The notes beneath the pieces are model-generated. The model did no database searches. It worked only from the letters and a program-made list of their open reading frames with translations, and was not told where the DNA came from. Shown here one piece after another: positions 61,992-64,000 of a stretch of 64,000 nt of DNA (positions are counted from its first letter, which is position 1; each line of letters opens with the position of its first letter). The position numbers and the translations under genes are program-made. The DNA is from UMGS363 sp964402055 (GTDB taxonomy: Bacteria; Bacillota; Clostridia; Oscillospirales; Ruminococcaceae): the NCBI GenBank assembly GCA_964402055.1, contig CAYOAV010000003.1, forward strand, positions 1 to 64,000, given 5' to 3'.

Positions 61992-62855
61992 TTAATCATT
62001 CTTCATTTCATCGCTTATCTTATCATATAAGCCGACGCTTTCCGCAATTTTACAATAATACTGTTTAAAGCCCTCAATATCGGAAAGATTTGAGATAAGT
62101 GCTTTTTTATACATTTCACTGCTTGCGGCAAGCTGCTTCATTCCAAGAAGAGCAAGCGAACAGCCGCCAAGTGCAAAAACAGTATTTTTATGTTCAATAA
62201 CAGATTTTTCAAACCAAGTCAATGCTTCATCATAATCGCCTTTTGCAAGATAGCACATTCCGTAATCGGTATAAATAAAATCAAAACGTGCATTTGTTTC
62301 CATAAGGTTATCATATATCTCAATTGCTTTATCATAGGAACGTGTTTCAACATAGCATCTTGCAAGCAGGACATCAACTGTTCTTGTTCTATCCTCAACA
62401 CCAAGCTCGATAGCTTCACGGAAATAATTTATCGCATTGGTATCATATCCCATAAGGCGATAGGAATTTCCAAGATAAAAATCCACAACAGCCCTTTCCC
62501 TGTCAGTAAGCTCCAGCTCAAGTATATCCTTGAAATACTCAACAGAATCTGCAATTTCGCCGCATCTTACGCACTCCATACCCTCGCTGAAAAGACGTGC
62601 TTTTTTTGAAAAGCCTTTAAAAAGATCTCTTGCTATGTAGTGATCCATACCACGTCTTAACGCTTCCTTTGAGCTGTCATATGCAGTCACGACAGCCGCA
62701 CCTGCGACTGCTATTTCAGAAATAATAAAATAAAATATTCTCAAAACGCTATCAAATTCTATTGCAAAGAACGGATAGCATAAAAGCAGCATTATTGGAA
62801 AGACATTCAACAAATTACGCTTCACTTTTTTAAAGAAAAACCAACGATCCATCAA
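61992..62855 (-). CDS. membrane-anchored TPR-repeat protein
   Basis: The 287-residue protein has two hydrophobic helices near the N-terminus (residues about 15-60) and then tetratricopeptide repeats, seen as AVVDFYLGNSYRLMGYDTNAINYFREAIE, VLLARCYVETRSYDKAIEIYDNL and YGMCYLAKGDYDEALTWFEKS. It probably holds partner proteins at the membrane. Function unknown. It lies between SRP RNA and dnaX. Confidence 0.8.
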   Translation of the reverse strand: MMDRWFFFKKVKRNLLNVFPIMLLLCYPFFAIEFDSVLRIFYFIISEIAVAGAAVVTAYDSSKEALRRGMDHYIARDLFKGFSKKARLFSEGMECVRCGEIADSVEYFKDILELELTDRERAVVDFYLGNSYRLMGYDTNAINYFREAIELGVEDRTRTVDVLLARCYVETRSYDKAIEIYDNLMETNARFDFIYTDYGMCYLAKGDYDEALTWFEKSVIEHKNTVFALGGCSLALLGMKQLAASSEMYKKALISNLSDIEGFKQYYCKIAESVGLYDKISDEMKND

Positions 62856-62883
62856 AAACTTCCTGACTTTTTAAAATAAAAAA

Positions 62884-63009
62884 ATCCGATACATAGGTGT
62901 GCAGGCTTGCTGCGGCACACAGAGCGAACCGCTTAATGCTGCTCGGTTCCCCGCCTGACATGGTTCACGGTGTTCTGTTGCACAGGGCCCACACACCTAT
63001 ATATCGGAT
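62884..63009 (-). ncRNA. ffs: signal recognition particle RNA (small bacterial type)
   Basis: The minus strand contains the conserved SRP core CATGTCAGG...GAGCAGCATTAAGCGG and closes with a long terminal stem: its 5' end (62992-63009) pairs with the 3' end (62884-62901) over about 18 bases with one mismatch. A T-run follows the 3' arm, so the terminal stem also works as the terminator. The position upstream of dnaX-ybaB-recR matches the scr locus of Bacillus. It works with Ffh in membrane targeting. Confidence 0.92.
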
Positions 63010-63078
63010 AATTCCAATCTACAGATAAACGTTATACACCAAACAGCATATTCACTCCTCCGTTTGGCTTACTTGAAC

Positions 63079-63107
63079 ATAATATCATAATTCACAAAAA
63101 AAGTCAA
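63079..63107 (-). promoter_or_regulatory. sigma-A promoter of the SRP RNA
   Basis: On the minus strand TTGACT (63102-63107) and TATTAT (63079-63084) are 17 bp apart, some 70 bases before the SRP RNA 5' end, so a 5' leader is made and then processed. Confidence 0.75.
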
Positions 63108-63260
63108 GCACTTTTATAAATTTTTACGATTTTAAAATCCTGCACAAGTTTATTAAAGCTTTTTTGTGCATTTTTTAATGCGAATTTAGCAAAAATAAAC
63201 AGTCAGATGTGCTATATTTTCACTATTTATACAGAAAATTTTTTCTATTAAAAATTACTA

Positions 63261-63289
63261 TTGAAATTTTTGGGGCAATGAGTTAAAAT
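63261..63289 (+). promoter_or_regulatory. sigma-A promoter of the McrB-type gene
   Basis: TTGAAA (63261-63266) and TAAAAT (63284-63289) are 17 bp apart, about 140 bases before the start codon. The stretch 63110-63432 has no gene other than this promoter and the palindrome below. Confidence 0.65.
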
Positions 63290-63362
63290 ATTAAGTGTGT
63301 ATGTTAAACGTTTTCTGTATCATTATCATACCGAATACACATTATCAAAAACTATAAAACTA

Positions 63363-63385
63363 TTTATGCCATAAAATGGTATAAA
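63363..63385 (+). promoter_or_regulatory. 23-bp palindrome in the McrB-type gene leader
   Basis: TTTATGCCAT-AAA-ATGGTATAAA has 10-base arms with 9 matches around a 3-base centre. It lies between the promoter and the start codon and could be an operator or an RNA hairpin. Which of these it is cannot be read from the sequence. Confidence 0.5.
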
Positions 63386-63432
63386 CCAAAATTGACAAAA
63401 ACATTTATAGGAAGAAAGGAATTTTCATAGCT

Positions 63433-64000
63433 ATGGGTTCAAATATCATTCTTTACGGCCCTCCGGGAACAGGTAAAACCTATAATACAATCGCTTATGC
63501 GATATCTATTATCTACGGCAGACCTATCCGTGAGGTTATGAGTGAGGATTACGGAGAGCTTCTTGAAAAATATAATGCTCTTAAAACGCTCTATGGTCAG
63601 ATAGAATTCACCACCTTCCACCAGTCCTTTGGATACGAGGAATTTGTCGAGGGTATCAAGCCTGTTTTTATTCAGGTTATGAACGAAAAGGGCGAGCGTT
63701 CCCGTAAGGAAGAGATGGTTTACAAGGTAAATCAGGGTGTTTTCAAGCGTTTCTGTGATGAAGCCGCAAAAAATCCGGGCGAAAAATATGTATTCGTAAT
63801 AGATGAAATCAACCGAGGCAATGTTTCCAAGATATTCGGTGAAATGATCACTATTATCGAGCCTACAAAGCGTCTTGGGCAAGCAGAGGAAGCAACTGTT
63901 AAGCTTGCATATTCGCAGGAAGCATTCGGTGTGCCTGATAATGTTTACATAATCGGAACTATGAACACCGCCGACCGTTCGATCGCAATGCTTGACTCCG
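63433..64000 (+). CDS. McrB-type AAA+ restriction ATPase, 5' part only
   Basis: The open frame (189 codons, no stop before the window end) begins MGSNIILYGPPGTGKTYNT. Walker A is residues 9-16 and Walker B is YVFVIDEINRGN. The sequence MNTADRS is the McrB signature. McrB is the motor and nucleotide-hydrolysing subunit of modification-dependent McrBC restriction systems. No N-terminal DNA-recognition domain precedes the Walker A, because no in-frame start lies upstream before a stop codon (63382-63384). The McrC partner, if any, is beyond the window. Confidence 0.85.
   Translation, partial: MGSNIILYGPPGTGKTYNTIAYAISIIYGRPIREVMSEDYGELLEKYNALKTLYGQIEFTTFHQSFGYEEFVEGIKPVFIQVMNEKGERSRKEEMVYKVNQGVFKRFCDEAAKNPGEKYVFVIDEINRGNVSKIFGEMITIIEPTKRLGQAEEATVKLAYSQEAFGVPDNVYIIGTMNTADRSIAMLDS

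Noticed and set aside
63439..63882. Long open frame on the minus strand at the right end
   Set aside because: It is the complement of the McrB-type ATPase, whose plus-strand frame shows Walker A, Walker B and the McrB signature.
1..64000. CRISPR array, prophage or complete insertion sequence
   Set aside because: No regularly spaced direct repeats, integrase, phage structural genes or intact transposase were found.

Overview
The window is about 64 kb of chromosome from a low-GC, endospore-forming Firmicute. It fits best an oscillospiraceous clostridium near Ruminococcus. The evidence is the sporulation genes (spoIIGA, sigE, sigG, a SpoIVFB-like M50 protease), a type III glutamine synthetase next to DUF951, DUF2344 and DnaD/DnaC genes, a secreted GH5 glucanase, and consensus sigma-A promoters with 17-bp spacers. 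The genus is an inference from gene content. No 16S rRNA gene is present.

Layout. 1-2.2 kb: 5' part of a tRNA-Val, hslO, a methyltransferase and a YerC/TrpR-like regulator. 2.3-10.2 kb: protein quality control (lon-ysxC-lysA, then tig-clpP-clpX). 10.2-15.6 kb: rplS, lepB, rbgA, rnhB, yraN, thrC and a phosphoesterase, starting at a structured rplS leader. 15.6-19 kb: a radical-SAM/DUF2344 pair and an M50 protease with a small membrane partner. 19-24.3 kb: an operon from tmk through DUF2156, DJ-1, 5-FTHF cyclo-ligase and mltG to a U32 protein. 25-31.4 kb: rightward genes for DnaD/DnaC-type helicase loading, CheV, a RelB antitoxin with an interrupted YafQ-type toxin, and spoIIGA-sigE, with sigG converging on sigE. 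31.5-36 kb: a polyamine ABC transporter (potABCD) with a coupled acetyltransferase. 36-41 kb: DUF951-prfA-tsaC-coaE-SLT-M18. 41-43.9 kb: a small mobile-type repeat, an orphan protein, an S1 protein and rarA. 44-53.1 kb: glyA, glnN behind an apparent attenuator, and murD-M42-M42-GNAT-mgl. 53.2-58.9 kb: a MurJ/SpoVB flippase, a GH5 enzyme with an inserted module, an orphan YesM-type kinase and DUF2461. 59-63.1 kb: two tRNA-Gln genes, then recR-ybaB-dnaX and a TPR protein downstream of SRP RNA (the Bacillus scr-dnaX-recR arrangement with one extra gene). 63.4 kb to the end: the start of an McrB-type restriction ATPase, cut by the window edge.

Most genes are tightly packed housekeeping operons with 1-17 bp overlaps. 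The parts most worth a second look are regulatory or mobile: the glnN leader terminator with a competing hairpin, the sigG leader hairpin that buries the ribosome binding site, the inverted sigG relative to spoIIGA-sigE, a 160-bp MITE-like insertion inside the toxin gene, the lon leader with mutually exclusive stems, the split carbohydrate-binding-like insertion in the GH5 barrel, and the McrB-type gene with its palindromic leader. I saw no CRISPR array, prophage or complete insertion sequence.
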